Source: Infirmifilum lucidum
Lineage (GTDB): Archaea; Thermoproteota; Thermoprotei; Thermofilales; Thermofilaceae
DNA: 64,000 nt
Assembly: GCF_014876775.1 (NCBI RefSeq)
Contig: NZ_CP062310.1
Span: 969,699-1,033,698 of the forward strand
Direction: 5' to 3'
Within the stretch, counting starts at the first letter, position 1. Each line of letters opens with the position of its first letter. This document shows, piece by piece, positions 8,081-20,229 of this stretch. A program made the translations under genes and the position numbers. The notes under the pieces were generated by a model that was given only the letters and a program-made list of their open reading frames with translations, did not search any database and had not been told where the DNA came from.

Positions 8081-9393
8081 TTCACCTTCACGGGTATCCT
8101 CGCCTTCTCGAACATCCAGCCCGGCTTGGATAGAGGCCTCGTGGCATCGATTCCGAGTTTAGAAGTGATGAGGGTTCTCTGGTCTGACGATGGGTCGAGG
8201 CTACTCCCCCTAGCACCTCTAACGATTATAATGTCCTCTTCCGGTTGCATCCTGGTGGCTATGGCCCATTCCACATCCAGCGGGTTATCTGGGTCAACGT
8301 CACCGTCGACCACGACCACTATCTTCAAGGAAGGGTGTCCTGCAAGGGCAGCCAATATAGCATTCTTAGCATCCCCATCAGTGTTTTTGTCTATGCTAAC
8401 GACGGCGTAGAGCCATCCCCCTCCAGAGGCTGGCAACCTTACTTTGTGCACCTTGGGGACGACCTTGCTCACGGCCTCCCATATCGCGACCTCCCTGGGG
8501 AACCCCATCAGTAGGATGTGCTCGTAGCCCGAAGGTAAGATGGCGTAGAAGTAGGGGTCTGGCTTTGCAAGTATCTCGTGGACGCGGAAGACAGGTTCGT
8601 CTCGCACATCATCGTAGGTGCCTAGAATGTCCACGAATGGCCCCTCTCTGGCACGCCTACCCGGGAGAAACTCGCCGAGTATAACTATTTCCGATGGCAT
8701 TGGAAGGACTACGCCCTCAAGTAGGTCTGGAGTACCCTCTAGGAGACCGCCGAGTAAGGCATTGGCCACCTCTACTTCATAGATGCCGTATGGCGGGCTA
8801 GACGCTGCTGCTACATATACTACAGGAGGAGCTCCTATTAGTATCGCTGCTGGGAGGGAGATATTCGCCTTCTCGGCTTTGCTAAACATGTAGTAAAGGT
8901 GCCGTGGTACAAGCCTCACTGCGAGGTTGTTCTCGTCTAGAACCATTGCCCTATGAATACTCGCATTTACGGCATTGCCTCCAATCTCTCTTGCGATGAA
9001 AACCCCAGCAGTTATGTAATAACCGCCGTCCTTTTCGAAGAACTTAGGGATTGGGAGCTTATAAAGGTCGTTTCCGAGTGACTTGAAGGACGGCGCTGAA
9101 AGTTTAGTGAGTCTTGCCGGTGAGAACATAGCCCTGGACATCTTGGAGTAAGCCTCTGCGTCGCTGGAGACTGCCAGGATCTTAAAGAGAGACTCGCGAG
9201 TAGCAAGGATATTGGACACTATGGAGCCGCGCTCTGTCTCGACCATAAGGGGGGCTGGCTGGCTGTCACGTATAAGCCTCGCAACTTCGAAGTCTAGGCT
9301 CGGCTTATGCTGGGGTCTTAAAAGCCTGCCCTGCGACGAGTAAAACTCGATAAGAGCGCGTATGTCAAGCCCCACCTCTGCATGAGAATGCAT
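8077..9393 (-). CDS. UbiD-family decarboxylase, probably anhydromevalonate phosphate decarboxylase
   Basis: A 438-residue member of the UbiD family of prenylated-FMN-dependent decarboxylases. The active-site region reads EGPFVDILGTYD, where classical UbiD has EGPxxExTGYY, so the second acidic residue is Asp. The upstream loop with NASIHRAMVL matches the prFMN/metal-binding segment. Most Crenarchaeota lack the classical mevalonate branch and use a UbiD homologue to decarboxylate trans-anhydromevalonate 5-phosphate for isoprenoid synthesis; with no aromatic-degradation genes nearby I infer that role. Its start shares one base with the Spt5 stop (TAATG), implying coupled translation. Confidence 0.83.
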   Translation of the reverse strand: MHSHAEVGLDIRALIEFYSSQGRLLRPQHKPSLDFEVARLIRDSQPAPLMVETERGSIVSNILATRESLFKILAVSSDAEAYSKMSRAMFSPARLTKLSAPSFKSLGNDLYKLPIPKFFEKDGGYYITAGVFIAREIGGNAVNASIHRAMVLDENNLAVRLVPRHLYYMFSKAEKANISLPAAILIGAPPVVYVAAASSPPYGIYEVEVANALLGGLLEGTPDLLEGVVLPMPSEIVILGEFLPGRRAREGPFVDILGTYDDVRDEPVFRVHEILAKPDPYFYAILPSGYEHILLMGFPREVAIWEAVSKVVPKVHKVRLPASGGGWLYAVVSIDKNTDGDAKNAILAALAGHPSLKIVVVVDGDVDPDNPLDVEWAIATRMQPEEDIIIVRGARGSSLDPSSDQRTLITSKLGIDATRPLSKPGWMFEKARIPVKVN

Positions 9394-9866
9394 TATTCTC
9401 CGGCCCTCTTCACGACCTTGATGTCCTCGGCGTTTATAGTTACTGGGAGCACATAGACTGCCTCTGCGAGCTCAACCTTTACCTCGTTCCTTGCAGGGTC
9501 GATGCTCACAATTTTCCCCCTCATCCCGGCGAAGGGGCCCCTTATTATTTCTACCACGTCGCCCACTCTAACAATCTCCACCACAGGTTTAGGCTTTATA
9601 AATGACTCCATTTCCTCGAAGCTTATAGCGCCCTTAACAGCCCCCCGCACGTGTTTCATGCCGGCTACGAGCTTCTGTGCCTCGTAAATGGCCTCGCATT
9701 CGATGAACACTAGGCCCTTAACCCCAGGCACTACGACAATGGAGTTCACTCTGTATCGGCCTTTACTAGCTCTATTGTAGAGTAGGTGCGCTACGTTGTA
9801 CTCCTGTCCGGCAGTAACCCTGAAAGCGTAGAAGCGCGGGCTTTTCTGTGCGGAGACAGGCTCCAC
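9393..9866 (-). CDS. spt5: Transcription elongation factor Spt5 (NusG homologue)
   Basis: Archaeal Spt5, which clamps RNA polymerase in processive elongation with Spt4. The 157 residues contain an NGN domain (FYAFRVTAGQEYNVA onward, about 11-85) and a C-terminal KOW domain (VGDVVEIIRGPFAGMRGKIV, about 100-150). It is preceded by SecE on the same strand after 11 bp. The secE-spt5/nusG pairing is conserved in archaea and bacteria, and the usual next genes, L11 and L1, are absent here. Confidence 0.95.
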   Translation of the reverse strand: MEPVSAQKSPRFYAFRVTAGQEYNVAHLLYNRASKGRYRVNSIVVVPGVKGLVFIECEAIYEAQKLVAGMKHVRGAVKGAISFEEMESFIKPKPVVEIVRVGDVVEIIRGPFAGMRGKIVSIDPARNEVKVELAEAVYVLPVTINAEDIKVVKRAGE

Positions 9867-9877
9867 AGCTACGCCAC

Positions 9878-10150
9878 CTACAGCTCACTCCGCGACTTCA
9901 AGTACAGGGCGACGAAAAGCACTGCCACCCCCACCAGTAGCCCGCCTACTAGTGCATATTCCCGGGGCACTGCCTGGATGCTTGTGAACTCGAGCATCGA
10001 TCCCACTAGCTGGAAGAAAAACCCTATTGTGCCCAGAATTCCAAGTCCGAGCAGCACCACTCTCAGAGTAAGCTTGTACTCCTCGCTTGACGGCTTCGTG
10101 GCAAGTCTGAGCACCTTAACCCAGTCACTTATCACGTCGGATAACCCCAC
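9878..10150 (-). CDS. secE: Preprotein translocase subunit SecE (Sec61 gamma)
   Basis: Small single-helix subunit that braces the SecY channel. An amphipathic helix (WVKVLRLATKPSSEEYK) precedes the conserved transmembrane helix; a second hydrophobic stretch (YALVGGLLVGVAVLFVALYL) follows, making it longer than the minimal form. The start is set at GTG 10150 because AGGAGGTG lies seven bases upstream. The frame continues to an ATG at 10186, but that extension (MTEFSCSRRCLTV) does not resemble SecE. Confidence 0.88.
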   Translation of the reverse strand: MGLSDVISDWVKVLRLATKPSSEEYKLTLRVVLLGLGILGTIGFFFQLVGSMLEFTSIQAVPREYALVGGLLVGVAVLFVALYLKSRSEL

Positions 10151-10225
10151 AGTTAGACACCTCCTAGAACAAGAGAACTCCGTCATAAAAACTTACTGTA
10201 GAAAGGAACGCTCCTAGAAGTAATG

Positions 10226-10233
10226 TTTAAATA
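10226..10233 (+). promoter_or_regulatory. TATA box of the rRNA operon
   Basis: TTTAAATA sits about 23-30 bp before a pyrimidine/GC-rich switch at about 10254-10258, where the highly structured leader begins. This is the distance expected between an archaeal TATA box and the transcription start. The region between secE and the 16S gene holds no other strong candidate. The transcription start is inferred, not measured. Confidence 0.7.
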
Positions 10234-10255
10234 GACCCCATTAACAATCACAATT

Positions 10256-10447
10256 GCGGCCGTGGACACCGGCGGCTCGCCTGGATCGCGGGAGAGGATA
10301 CCTCTCCCAATGAAAAGGCGGCCTCCGTCCACGGCTACACAATGCTTCCCCGAGAAAACTGGGGCTCCAGCGCCCCTGTACTCTCGGGGAAAAGAAAGTG
10401 AGGCGCGGTGCGCAGGTTAAAGCGGTGCTCCACCCGCTTGCGGCCAG
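10256..10447 (+). other. Structured leader of pre-rRNA with 16S processing strand
   Basis: The 5' external spacer folds into two strong hairpins. The first pairs 10259-10267 (GCCGTGGAC) with 10327-10335, enclosing a second smaller stem. The next pairs 10346-10355 (TTCCCCGAGA) with 10382-10391. It is followed by the 17-nt strand GTGAGGCGCGGTGCGCA at 10398-10414, which is perfectly complementary to 11971-11987 beyond the 16S gene. That long stem is the 16S processing helix expected to be cut by the bulge-helix-bulge splicing endonuclease. No protein gene is plausible here. Confidence 0.85.
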
Positions 10448-11950
<1,503 letters not shown>

Positions 11951-12101
11951 TTGATCCGGTCGAGAACGCCTGCGCACCGCGCCTCACGCTCCATTCGGGA
12001 TGCAACCCAGGAGGGTAGCCCTCCTGGATGAAGGGCGTGATCCCCATGCATGTGCGTGGGGATAATGAGCGCCGCGTAGGAGTATGCAGATCAGGCTCAT
12101 A
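11951..12101 (+). other. 16S-23S internal spacer
   Basis: About 150 nt with no tRNA gene, unlike euryarchaeal spacers that carry tRNA-Ala. It contains the 3' strand of the 16S stem (11971-11987), a hairpin CAGGAGGGTAGCCCTCCTG near 12009, a CCCCATGCATGTGCGTGGGG hairpin, and the 5' strand of the 23S stem GCGCCGCGTAGGAGT (12069-12083). The latter is perfectly complementary to 15217-15231. Confidence 0.9.
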
Positions 12102-15198
<3,097 letters not shown>

Positions 15199-15216
15199 TG
15201 TGAGCCTGAGCATAAA

Positions 15217-15231
15217 ACTCCTACGCGGCGC
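15217..15231 (+). other. 23S processing-stem 3' strand
   Basis: ACTCCTACGCGGCGC is the exact reverse complement of 12069-12083, giving the precursor stem that encloses 23S rRNA. It is followed by a T-rich run (GTTTTCTTCTACTCTCTTATC, 15234 onward), a plausible site of transcription termination. The remaining bases to 15362 are A/T-rich and probably hold the promoter of the next gene (TTTTAAACAGATAACAG near 15318). Confidence 0.85.
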
Positions 15232-15362
15232 GATGTTTTCTTCTACTCTCTTATCTCAACCTTCAACGGGCTATGCGGATTTTTCCAATTCTAGTATTCG
15301 TTAATTGTTGAAGTCCTTTTAAACAGATAACAGATTTTAACCTCTGATGTCGTTTATTCACG

Positions 15363-16265
15363 ATGAAAGTTCTGGAGTTAGGTGTCGGCCGCTATCCCCC
15401 TGCGCTCTACCTGGGCATAAGGGCAAGGGTTCTCGACGTGCTATTGGGGATGGCCTCGAGACGTGTCAGGCACTGTCCGCTGGTGGATGACGCTGGAAGG
15501 CTGGTGAGCATGGTATCTGCACGCGACCTCATGGACTTCCTGGGCGGCAGGAGGTTTAATGACATCGTTGTAAAGGGCTACGGCGGTGATGTTTATAGGG
15601 CGCTCAAAGAGGTCGACGCGTCAGCGCTCAGCTACAAGCCCCCGTTCGTCTACGTGGACTCAGACCTTAGGGAGGTCGTTGAAACAATGTTCTATAGGGG
15701 CGTAGGGGCCCTAGCCGTTGTAGACAGGGAGAATAAGCTGGTGGGTCTCATCTCCGAGCGCCACATGATGTTGCTTTTCGCAGATGCAGAGACACACGTT
15801 AAAGTCAAGGAGATAATGACGAGGAACCTTGTAAGCCTAGCTCCCAGTGACACTGTAAGGAGAGGTCTACAATTAATGAGTGAGCGTAGGGTTAGGCGCA
15901 TACCACTCGTAGCAGGAGGCGCTCTACATGGCATAGTGACAGTGAAGGATATCATAGGTTTCCTGGCTTCTGAGGACTCCTTGAAGATGATGCAGGCTGG
16001 GCACGTGGAAGCAGTTTATGAGACTCCTCTAGCCTACATCGCGAGCAGACCTGTGGTAACTGTAGACCCCGAAGACGACGTGGGTAGAGCTATCAGGCAT
16101 ATGAAGGATCGCGGTATTGGCGCCGTAATGGTTTCTTCAGGCGGAAAACCTGTAGGCATCCTCACCGAGCGCGACGTAATGACGCGGCTACCTCAAGTCA
16201 AGGGTGTTGAGACCTTCATCGACGAGTTGAGGCAGAAGATATACGCATCTAGAGTGTCATTTTAG
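15363..16265 (+). CDS. Protein with four CBS domains
   Basis: A 300-residue soluble protein built almost entirely of CBS motifs, which pair into two Bateman modules that usually bind adenine nucleotides. Repeats are visible at about 20-60 (HCPLVDDAGRLVSMVSARDL), 95-140 (VGALAVVDRENKLVGLISER), 150-200 (RRIPLVAGGALHGIVTVKDI) and 225-275 (IGAVMVSSGGKPVGILTERD). No catalytic or DNA-binding domain is attached, so a regulatory role sensing energy charge is inferred. It stands alone behind the rRNA operon. Confidence 0.9.
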   Translation: MKVLELGVGRYPPALYLGIRARVLDVLLGMASRRVRHCPLVDDAGRLVSMVSARDLMDFLGGRRFNDIVVKGYGGDVYRALKEVDASALSYKPPFVYVDSDLREVVETMFYRGVGALAVVDRENKLVGLISERHMMLLFADAETHVKVKEIMTRNLVSLAPSDTVRRGLQLMSERRVRRIPLVAGGALHGIVTVKDIIGFLASEDSLKMMQAGHVEAVYETPLAYIASRPVVTVDPEDDVGRAIRHMKDRGIGAVMVSSGGKPVGILTERDVMTRLPQVKGVETFIDELRQKIYASRVSF

Positions 16266-16392
16266 AGCTTGATCTCAGGAAACGAGAAGCTCTAAGAGCG
16301 GGCACTACAGCTCGGGCAGAAGGGATCACCGTCTCAGCCGGGTGGTGGGCAAGCGTAACGGATATATTTGGTCTACTGCTCTGTTTTCTTGA

Positions 16393-16498
16393 GCCGGGGT
16401 CGCCTAGCCTGGTCTAGGGCGCCGGACTCATAATCCGGTACATACCCCTGCTACAGGGGTATGCGGAACTTCCCCGGGTTCGAATCCCGGCCCCGGCA
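16393..16498 (+). tRNA. Elongator tRNA-Met(CAT) with a non-canonical intron
   Basis: The acceptor stem is GCCGGGG/CCCCGGC with discriminator A; the anticodon stem-loop is CCGGA-CTCATAA-TCCGG with anticodon CAT. The anticodon stem lacks the three G-C pairs of an initiator and resembles archaeal elongator tRNA-Met. The variable region is far too long and contains a 10-bp hairpin. Pairing TCCG (16434-16437) with CGGA (16464-16467), flanked by 3-nt bulges GTA and ACT, predicts a 30-nt intron at 16440-16469; removal gives a 76-nt tRNA with a 5-nt variable loop. A TATA-like ATATATTT lies at 16362-16369. tRNA-Ile2 is a less likely alternative. Confidence 0.85.
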
Positions 16499-16647
16499 TC
16501 ATTTTTACTAAGCCGATTATCCGCTTCATAAAACGGGGCTTTTGGCATGCACTCTACCTTTGCGTTTGTGGTAGGAGAGGTTTGTCTCCGCCTTATCGAG
16601 AAGAAAAGTTAATATTCAGAGCTTAGTAAGGTAAAAGTAGTGCATGC

Positions 16648-16721
16648 GCGGCCGTAGTCTAGTCTGGTAGGATGGCGGCCTCCCAAGCCGCAGAACCCGG
16701 GTTCAAATCCCGGCGGCCGCA
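16648..16721 (+). tRNA. tRNA-Gly(CCC)
   Basis: A 74-nt cloverleaf with acceptor stem GCGGCCG/CGGCCGC, discriminator A and no encoded CCA. The anticodon stem-loop is GCGGC-CTCCCAA-GCCGC, so the anticodon is CCC. The T-arm is CCGGGTTCAAATCCCGG. There is no intron. A TATA-like GTTAATATT at about 16606-16614 is 34-42 bp upstream, and a T-rich run (ATATTTTTAC) follows directly as a likely terminator. Confidence 0.95.
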
Positions 16722-17073
16722 TATTTTTACATGTTTTAATTAAATAATCGTTTTTGCAAAAGAGGGGTTTGCTAGCTCTATGTTTTTGATCTAGCGCCAG
16801 AGAAAACTCTCTCTTTGGAGGGGCAGCCGGTATCACGCTTGCCGATGACCTCTCTGAGATGTTTTTCTAATCTAGTAAAGGGTGCTCCCTTTCCGTTATG
16901 CCCACTAAAACTCGCAGCCTCCACAAGCCTGCCGCGGCCTCTCTTGTCTAGAGTGCTAAAGAGCAATAACAGTATCAACACCACGCCTTCACCCTCAGTA
17001 ACATCAGGGTGTAGGAGGGGCGCAAGCAAAAGCAAATATAATTGTTTATTAGAAGTGCTCTCGGTGAACGGAG
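16722..17073 (+). other. 352-bp stretch without an assignable gene
   Basis: It begins with the T-rich terminator of tRNA-Gly and ends with the promoter of the following gene (AAATATAATTG at about 17036-17046). Between them a reverse-strand frame of 85 codons (16778-17035) starts with a leucine-rich stretch but shows no recognisable domain, and a forward frame crosses into the next gene out of phase. I see no convincing RNA or protein gene. Confidence 0.5.
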
Positions 17074-17394
17074 TTGAGTCTCACAGGCGTAGAAAAATTC
17101 GTGCTAGCGTATATCTACCACGAGTACGGCGGGAAGATATACTACCAGTCGGGGAGCAGTTCGCCGGAGGAATACTTGGCCGAGTTTATCGCGGAAGAGT
17201 TCCTGCCGCGGAAGAACCCGAACTTTAACCGGGTGGTTAATGGGTTTGCAGAGGCGATACGCGGCTTACGGGAAAAAGGATATATCTCAATGACCGGTTA
17301 CGAGGTTAACTTGACCGAGGAGGGTAAAGGAGAAGCCTCGAAAGTGCCGCAGGAGGAGTATAGAGAGTTGAAGAAACGCTTCTCAAAGACATAA
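17074..17394 (+). CDS. Small winged-helix-like protein
   Basis: 106 residues of unknown function. The central part (VVNGFAEAIRGLREKGYISMTGYEVNLTEEGKGE) has the helix-wing layout of winged-helix DNA- or RNA-binding domains: a recognition-type helix, a LxxKGYI turn and a beta-wing ending in an EEGK helix cap. The N-terminal half is tyrosine-rich (FVLAYIYHEYGGKIYYQSG). The start TTG 17074 is forced, since TGA lies three codons upstream. It converges on another small winged-helix gene with 4 bp between stops. Confidence 0.66.
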   Translation: MSLTGVEKFVLAYIYHEYGGKIYYQSGSSSPEEYLAEFIAEEFLPRKNPNFNRVVNGFAEAIRGLREKGYISMTGYEVNLTEEGKGEASKVPQEEYRELKKRFSKT

Positions 17395-17398
17395 AAAC

Positions 17399-17761
17399 CT
17401 ATTGCGTGGTAACGAACACGTACTCTTCGCGTGTCGAGTCAAACCTGCGCTGAACCAAGCCTTTCTCCACGAGTGAAGTTAAAGCCTTGTAAAATACAGC
17501 AGGGCTCACCCCTTTCTTCTTGCTCCATTCATAGAGCTGGCTCCTCGTCAAGCCTCCCGGCTCCTGTCTGATACGTTGTAAAAGGGCTCTCTCCACTTCC
17601 TCCGTGAGGAGGGCCTCACGGGAAGCTGAGGCTGCTTTTCCCTCCGCTTTTGAGGGTTGCTGCTCTTGCGTGGAGAGGAATGCCGTTAAGTCTATCGCAG
17701 GGGGCTGCTTTTCCTCTTTCCTCTTCTTTTCAGGCATAAAATAATCCCTGGAGATTATCAA
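17399..17761 (-). CDS. Winged-helix protein next to the OB-fold protein
   Basis: 120 residues. The first 50 are charged and low in complexity (KKRKEEKQPP, TQEQQPSKAEGKAASAS), probably disordered. The C-terminal 70 form a winged helix, with GGLTRSQLYEWSKKKG as helix-turn-helix and LVEKGLVQRRFD leading into the wing. It follows the OB-fold gene after 7 bp on the same strand. Together they recall eukaryotic RPA32, in which an OB-fold is followed by a flexible linker and a C-terminal winged helix. That comparison is inference; a simple transcription-factor role cannot be excluded. Confidence 0.7.
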   Translation of the reverse strand: MIISRDYFMPEKKRKEEKQPPAIDLTAFLSTQEQQPSKAEGKAASASREALLTEEVERALLQRIRQEPGGLTRSQLYEWSKKKGVSPAVFYKALTSLVEKGLVQRRFDSTREEYVFVTTQ

Positions 17762-17768
17762 GCAAGGG

Positions 17769-18218
17769 CTACCTATTATTGTTTATCATGTCCTCGAGGA
17801 TCAATCTATCCGACTTCAGCTTCCGTTTGAACGCTGCTAAATATTCTTGCGTGACTTTTCTCATGAGAGTAGCTGAAATATAGGCTTGCCCTCTGTACTC
17901 CTTCAAGACTCCTAGCACAAGCAACGGCGTGTTTTCTGCGGGCTCTCCTAGTTGGGCCAAAAGACCGCTACTCTCCCATAACCTGACCGTGATTTGCCCG
18001 TTGTCGAGAGAGAGGACTATATCTGTAAAATGCTTCCCACTATAGACACTACTCACAGTGCCAACTGTGCATAGCCTCCTAGACTTAAGTAGAATCCTTC
18101 CTGTTTTGATGACTAGAAAGTTTAATGGCCCCTCTCTTACCATGTTTTCTTCTGTTATTTCTCCGGGGAGCACCCTAAGGTAACCGTCGATGGGGAGTTC
18201 TCTGTTATTGGAATCCAT
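17769..18218 (-). CDS. OB-fold nucleic-acid-binding protein, RPA32/Stn1-like
   Basis: 149 residues with an OB-fold nucleic-acid-binding domain: VGTVSSVYSGKHFTDIVLSL, DNGQITVRLWE and LLVLGVLKEYRGQAYISATL form the strand pattern seen in RPA2/RPA32-like proteins. The C-terminal helix (YLAAFKRKLKSDRLILEDMI) could be the oligomerisation helix. It is the only single-stranded-DNA-binding candidate in this window. It is divergent from the HerA-like ATPase with only 36 bp between starts, so their promoters overlap. A link to recombination or replication is inference from fold and context. Confidence 0.72.
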   Translation of the reverse strand: MDSNNRELPIDGYLRVLPGEITEENMVREGPLNFLVIKTGRILLKSRRLCTVGTVSSVYSGKHFTDIVLSLDNGQITVRLWESSGLLAQLGEPAENTPLLVLGVLKEYRGQAYISATLMRKVTQEYLAAFKRKLKSDRLILEDMINNNR

Positions 18219-18254
18219 GGTGACAACCTTTTATCCTCTCGTTCTTCTATTATT

Positions 18255-19226
18255 GTGAAGCCTTTAAAAGTGAATCTTTCCGGCTACATACCCTCGACAG
18301 TCTTAATCCCTGAGACCCATATCTTGGTTATCGGCCCGACGGGTAGCGGCAAGACGAACACAGTAAAAGTTCTCTTAGAGGAGCTTCTCAAGAGGAACAT
18401 TAAAGTGCTAGTTCTGGACTGGCACGGTGAGTATAAAGGGCTAAGGCGGTATATTCCTGGCGAGAATCTCGAGATGAACATTCTGGAGTTGGGGGATGCT
18501 CTCAAGTATGACCCCGAGTTTATAGTGGATCTCTTCTCTCATGTCTTTCTGCTCTCGGAGCCACAATGGTACCTCCTGCAGAGAAGTCTACGCGAGATAA
18601 GACCTCCAATAAAGCTCTCGACACTAATCTCGGCAATAGAGGAGCAACCCGTCAAAGATTGGAGGGACTATGAGATAAAGGCGGCTCTGCTGAGGAGGCT
18701 AGCTATCCTCAACGAGGGCGTAATGGGGCGAGTTCTGAACGGCGACAAGCCTCCATACTTTCTATTTGAGGAAAACGCCTCAGTTGACTTCAGCGTCTTG
18801 CCGCTAAAGTATAGAGGCCTCTTAGCGCTTGTCCTTTTAAAACACCTCTATGATTACTCTGTCTATATCAGAGGCGTTGCAGACAGGATCGTTCATGTTA
18901 CTGTGATTGAGGAGGCCTGGAATATTGTGCCGTACAGAGCTAGGTGGGAGCCACCATCTATAGGGGAGCGCCTTTTTCTTGAATTGAGGAAGTTCGGAGA
19001 GCAGGTAGTGGCGGTCTCGCAGAGAGTAGACGACATCTCGGAGCGTGTCTTGAGGAATTGCCAGTTGATCCTGCTCCATAGTCCACAAGCCCAGGATCTG
19101 TTGAAGATAGGTCTTCCAAGGGAAGAGGTCGAGAGGACGAGTCTCGTCTCAAAGAGGGGCATTGTTTATGCTTTCTGCCAGGGAGGGATTCGTAAGCTAA
19201 GAGTTAGGAGAGCGGAGCAGCTTTGA
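18255..19226 (+). CDS. HerA-like hexameric ATPase lacking the HAS barrel
   Basis: A 323-residue FtsK/HerA-superfamily ATPase. Walker A is GPTGSGKTNT at about 29-38; the aspartate-rich strand VLDWHGEY follows, as in HerA; Walker B is VTVIEEAWN at about 215-223; and a sensor-like segment VAVSQRVDDIS is at about 253. Full HerA proteins carry an N-terminal HAS beta-barrel, which is missing here. HerA usually works with NurA in end resection; no NurA is adjacent, but a divergent OB-fold gene is. The start is GTG 18255. Confidence 0.85.
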   Translation: MKPLKVNLSGYIPSTVLIPETHILVIGPTGSGKTNTVKVLLEELLKRNIKVLVLDWHGEYKGLRRYIPGENLEMNILELGDALKYDPEFIVDLFSHVFLLSEPQWYLLQRSLREIRPPIKLSTLISAIEEQPVKDWRDYEIKAALLRRLAILNEGVMGRVLNGDKPPYFLFEENASVDFSVLPLKYRGLLALVLLKHLYDYSVYIRGVADRIVHVTVIEEAWNIVPYRARWEPPSIGERLFLELRKFGEQVVAVSQRVDDISERVLRNCQLILLHSPQAQDLLKIGLPREEVERTSLVSKRGIVYAFCQGGIRKLRVRRAEQL

Positions 19227-19288
19227 CTTCTTTGAGGGCAGAACGAATAAAATATATTTAAAACAAGTATTTACTCCTGGGTGTTATA

Positions 19289-19564
19289 GTGCAGAGGAAA
19301 GAGCGTAGGTTACGTTTGAGGAGGCTTGATGAAGTGCCTGAGGGCAAGGCATACATGAACCCAACAACAATGGCGGAGCTAGGTATAACCTCGGCTATAG
19401 AGGTCGTCATCGCAGGGAAGAAGAAGCTCTACTTCGAGTCTCGGCCTAATGATAAGGTGCCCCAAAACGAGGTGTGGTGCAACACCGACGAGCTTAAAAC
19501 TCAAGGCGTTGCAGATAACACGATAGCTACAGTTAGAGCCAGGCAGGTGGTTGGCAGTGTCTAG
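19289..19564 (+). CDS. Single-domain double-psi beta-barrel protein, CDC48-N-like
   Basis: 91 residues resembling the N-terminal substrate-binding subdomain of CDC48/VAT-type ATPases. The order LRRLDEVPEGKAYMNPTTM, AELGI, EVVIAG and a second half beginning with a charged loop and GVADNTIATVRA parallels the two psi motifs of that barrel. No ATPase domain is attached. The GTG start lies about 30 bp behind a TATA-like AAATATATTTAAA (about 19250-19262). It overlaps the following DUF47 gene by 14 bp, so the two are coupled. The fold is inference; function is unknown. Confidence 0.65.
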   Translation: MQRKERRLRLRRLDEVPEGKAYMNPTTMAELGITSAIEVVIAGKKKLYFESRPNDKVPQNEVWCNTDELKTQGVADNTIATVRARQVVGSV

Positions 19565-20210
19565 TGTCTCAGTAGCAGATGCGAAGCTGATCTCCATACT
19601 ACGGAGGGAGCTCGTCCTAGCACAAGACATACTTAGCGACATACGCCGGGTAATTAGGAGCCTCAATGACGCCTCGCAGAAGGAAGACCAGAAGAAGCTC
19701 CTAGAGCATGCCCAAGCCGCCAAGAATCAAACAAAGGATCTCCAGACAGAATACTTAACCTATCTCTCGAAAATTTCCCGAATGCTGGAGCATAAAGAGG
19801 AGTGGGTTAGAATAGGTTCTCGAATAATGGAGGTTATAGATAGGCTGAGCGGTATCACGTACCGCTTAAGCTTTCTCATTGAGCGAAATTGGGTTGTACC
19901 AGCACATATACAGGCAGACCTATTAGACATGTGCCAGGAGTTTGAACGTATGATTAGCACTATGGACGACCTCCTCGGCAGGCTACAGTCAAATCCTCCT
20001 CAGGCACTAGAGGATATAAAGAAGATATCGGAATACGAGAATAAAATAGACAGCATCTACCGTACCACAATCTTCAACATTCTGGACTCCAATATATCAA
20101 GTAGCACGTCTCTGCTACTGCTAAGCGTCGCCGAGATGCTTGAGGACAGCTCCGACACCATATACGAGCTTACAAGCAACGTCTATATACTACTCTTCGA
20201 CCTCCTTTAG
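19551..20210 (+). CDS. PhoU-like DUF47-family helical protein
   Basis: A 219-residue all-helical protein of the DUF47/PhoU superfamily. The C-terminal part (KISEYENKIDSIYRTTIFNI and LLLLSVAEMLEDSSDTIYEL) contains the ExxxD metal-binding motifs of PhoU-type helical bundles. DUF47 proteins normally sit beside Pit-type phosphate transporters; none is present. The start is uncertain between TTG 19551 and GTG 19557. The overlap with the barrel-domain gene suggests the two act together. Confidence 0.82.
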   Translation: MAVSSVSVADAKLISILRRELVLAQDILSDIRRVIRSLNDASQKEDQKKLLEHAQAAKNQTKDLQTEYLTYLSKISRMLEHKEEWVRIGSRIMEVIDRLSGITYRLSFLIERNWVVPAHIQADLLDMCQEFERMISTMDDLLGRLQSNPPQALEDIKKISEYENKIDSIYRTTIFNILDSNISSSTSLLLLSVAEMLEDSSDTIYELTSNVYILLFDLL

Positions 20211-20229
20211 TAACGAAAAGCGTAAGCCT

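Noticed and set aside
16778-17035. 85-codon reverse-strand frame with a leucine-rich start
   Set aside because: Composition is unusual, there is no ribosome-binding site and no family resemblance; too weak to list as a gene.
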